This document shows, piece after piece, positions 62,398 to 64,000 of a DNA stretch of 64,000 nucleotides. Location of the stretch: positions 410,862 through 474,861 of the forward strand of contig NZ_NBZW01000001.1 of the NCBI RefSeq assembly GCF_002379085.1. The letters are read 5' to 3'. Source of the DNA: Polaromonas sp. AET17H-212. GTDB lineage: Bacteria; Pseudomonadota; Gammaproteobacteria; Burkholderiales; Burkholderiaceae_C. Position numbers and translations under genes: made by a program. The notes under the pieces are model-generated. The model did no database searches. It was not told where the DNA came from and was given only the letters and a program-made list of their open reading frames with translations. Position 1 is the stretch's first letter. Each line of letters opens with the position of its first letter.

Positions 62398-62530
62398 GGA
62401 TGTCTCCGATAGAGGAACACAAGGCACATGCGCCTGATTTTAGGCGTTTCAAGGGCAAAAGCCGCATGTAAAGCCCGGGACATCCCTTGGTTTGAAGCGG
62501 GATTGCGGCATTTATTGCGTTTCAGCAAGC

Positions 62531-63217
62531 TCAGGCCGTTTCGGCCGGCCTGTTTTTCAGCCCCATGCCGACCAGAAAGGTTTCCGATGATTCCGAGCGC
62601 GAGGCCTTGGGCTTGACGGGTTTGACCACCTTGAAGGTCTCCTTGAACAGCTTGACCAGCGGGCTGTAGGCCCCGCCATGGAACAACTTGACCACCAGCG
62701 CACCCTCGGGCTTGAGGTGCTGCACGGAAAAATCCACCGCCAGCTCCACCAGGTGGGCAATGCGGGCGGCGTCGGCCGATTCAATGCCCGACAGGTTGGG
62801 CGCCATGTCGGAAATCACGACATCCACCTTGGTAAAGCCTTTGTCGGCAGCCAGCGTCTGCTCCAGAGCCTGCAGCACCTCCGGCTCCCGGAAGTCCCCC
62901 TGGATGAACACAACGCCCTCGACCGGGTCCATCGGCAGGATGTCGAGCGCGATGATGCGCCCATTGAGTGCGCCGGCCGCCGCGCCCGCCGGCGAGAGCT
63001 TGCGGCGCGCGTACTGGCTCCAGGCGCCGGGCACGCTGCCCAGGTCCACCACACAGTGGCCGGGCTTGATCAGGCCCAGCATTTCATCGATTTCCTTGAG
63101 CTTGTAGGCCGCGCGGGCCCGGTAACCCTCTCTTTTGGCCAGCTTGACGTAGGTATCGTTGACGTGGTCATTCAGCCACGCTTTGTTGACCTTTTTGCTT
63201 TGGGTTTTTACTTTCAT
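62531..63217 (-). CDS. rlmE: 23S rRNA 2'-O-methyltransferase RlmE (FtsJ)
   Basis: The 228-residue enzyme methylates U2552 of 23S rRNA in the late 50S particle. It has the SAM motif [15 protein letters not shown] (normally DLGAAPGG; here Ser-Val replaces Ala-Ala), the K-D-K-E catalytic set with [10 protein letters not shown] and VVKLFHGG, and a basic N-terminus. It precedes ftsH by 133 bases on the same strand. It is divergent from yhbY. Confidence 0.96.
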   Translation of the reverse strand: MKVKTQSKKVNKAWLNDHVNDTYVKLAKREGYRARAAYKLKEIDEMLGLIKPGHCVVDLGSVPGAWSQYARRKLSPAGAAAGALNGRIIALDILPMDPVEGVVFIQGDFREPEVLQALEQTLAADKGFTKVDVVISDMAPNLSGIESADAARIAHLVELAVDFSVQHLKPEGALVVKLFHGGAYSPLVKLFKETFKVVKPVKPKASRSESSETFLVGMGLKNRPAETA

Positions 63218-63306
63218 GCCCGTATTGTCCTCTTACCGAAAGCCGGGCGCTGCGGCATCCCCAACGATAAATCAACGGCAGCGGCGGCTTCTAGGATAAT
63301 CAGGGC

Positions 63307-63783
63307 ATGGCTCAAATATTACTTACCCCTGCCCAGCGCAAAGACCACCGCGCCGAAGCGCACCACCTGGACCCCGTCGTGATGGTCGGCTCGGACGGCC
63401 TGACCGCCGCTGTCAAAAGGGAAATCGACCTGGCCCTGAAGGCGCACGGCCTGATCAAGGTCCGTGTGCAGTCGGACGACCGCCCCGCGCGCGAGGCCAT
63501 GTTCCAGGCCCTGGCCGACGAGCTCGGCGCCGCGCCCATCCAGCACATCGGCAAGCTGCTGGTGCTGTGGCGCCCGATGCCCGAAAAGGAAAAAAAGGTC
63601 AACGAGGACCGCATGCCGGGTCCGCGCGACGTCAAGGTGCTGAAAAACAGCGCGCGTTACGGCCAGCGCCCCGAAGTCAAGACCCTGCGCGTGCTGGGCA
63701 ACCAGCGCCTGACGCCGGGCGGCACCGTCAAACGTGCAAAACCGAAAAAGCAGCAAAGCGCCAAAAAACGCGCCCAGGGCTAG
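63307..63783 (+). CDS. yhbY: YhbY family RNA-binding protein (CRM domain)
   Basis: The 158-residue protein has a CRM domain in the first 95 residues (LTPAQRKDHRAEAHHLDPVV, GLTAAVKREIDLALKAHGLI, QHIGKLLVLWRP) and a long basic C-terminal extension rich in Lys and Arg not present in the 97-residue E. coli YhbY. YhbY binds pre-50S ribosomal particles. It is divergent from rlmE, another 50S maturation factor, which is a conserved pairing. The extension probably adds RNA affinity. Confidence 0.94.
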   Translation: MAQILLTPAQRKDHRAEAHHLDPVVMVGSDGLTAAVKREIDLALKAHGLIKVRVQSDDRPAREAMFQALADELGAAPIQHIGKLLVLWRPMPEKEKKVNEDRMPGPRDVKVLKNSARYGQRPEVKTLRVLGNQRLTPGGTVKRAKPKKQQSAKKRAQG

Positions 63784-63812
63784 GGCCTGTTCACACTATT
63801 TATGCAAGATGC

Positions 63813-63910
63813 GTTGCGAGTCAAAAAGGCCATGCGTGAGGCGCAAAATGGAGCCGGGCTGGCGCCCGGCAAGGCTTTGCAACGCTGCGCATGGTCTTTT
63901 TGGCCGCAAC
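63813..63910. repeat. Palindromic repeat after yhbY
   Basis: GTTGCGAGTCAAAAAGGCCA at the left pairs with TGGTCTTTTTGGCCGCAAC at the right, and an inner hairpin GCCGGGC / GCCCGGC lies at the centre. Arms are about 47 bases with imperfect identity. The gap 63784-64000 contains nothing else I can name. Confidence 0.7.
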
Positions 63911-64000
63911 CCGGAGGGAACGTGGTTAAAACAGCGCCACTCGTTGTTGCACTCCTAACTCAGCCGCCCAGGCTGAGCGTCGTCGCGCGCCTAGATTGGC

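Noticed and set aside
59605..62412. A 935-codon frame antisense to folP and ftsH
   Set aside because: It is a by-product of GC-rich codon use in the real genes; the composition is His/Gln/Gly-rich with no recognisable domain.

Overview
The window is about 64 kb of GC-rich (roughly 64% by eye) bacterial chromosome. Gene order and protein sequences point to a betaproteobacterium of the family Comamonadaceae, most like Polaromonas, Rhodoferax or Variovorax. The supporting blocks are recR-ybaB-dnaX, an AddB/AddA pair beside trxA-rho-rpmE2, phoRB-phoU-pstBACS, and glmM-folP-ftsH-rlmE beside yhbY. A short ATAGCTG-type repeat that I recognise from this family is scattered through the window. No rRNA, tRNA, CRISPR array, prophage or intact insertion sequence was seen.

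Layout. 0-2.6 kb: recR (partial), ybaB and dnaX on the minus strand, and the gene for the signal recognition particle RNA (ffs) divergent from dnaX. 2.7-6.4 kb: a compact plus-strand cluster of response regulator, YaiO-type outer-membrane barrel, membrane-anchored HEAT-repeat protein and processive GT2 glycosyltransferase, which looks like a little-described polysaccharide synthesis and export locus. 6.5-14.5 kb: two small unknown genes, a YhiN-type flavoprotein and a coupled AddB/AddA helicase-nuclease pair. 14.7-17.1 kb: trxA, rho, rpmE2. 17.2-20.7 kb: an ArnT-like membrane protein and a coupled GNAT plus nitrilase pair.

20.7-38.5 kb is a phosphate-starvation supercluster: PhoR/PhoB, PhoU, the Pst transporter, a fasciclin-domain lipoprotein, a periplasmic binding protein, exopolyphosphatase, SixA, polyphosphate kinase, three translationally coupled membrane-lipid remodelling genes (glycosyltransferase Agt, PlcP-like phospholipase and OlsB-like ornithine-lipid acyltransferase), and the PhoX alkaline phosphatase. 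I found three good PhoB boxes, in front of pstS, ppk and phoX. Together these genes sense phosphate, import it, scavenge it from organic phosphate, store it as polyphosphate, and probably replace phospholipids with ornithine lipids and glycolipids.

38.5-39.6 kb is a decayed stretch with repeats, a dehydrogenase remnant and a lipoprotein. 39.6-45.7 kb is an arsenic-resistance locus: arsH and a glutaredoxin-type arsC facing arsR, an unusual ATP-grasp protein, a thioredoxin-type arsC, arsB and an MFS transporter. 46.6-56.6 kb is an MdtABC/OprM-type RND efflux operon whose two pump genes are separated by a palindromic element of about 530 bp. 56.8-58 kb: YitT and hemerythrin. 58.1-63.8 kb: glmM, folP, ftsH, rlmE and yhbY housekeeping genes, ending in another palindromic repeat.

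The most interesting items are the lipid-remodelling operon tied to PhoB boxes, the REC-YaiO-HEAT-GT2 locus, the ATP-grasp gene inside the arsenic operon, and the repeats that have entered coding sequence.
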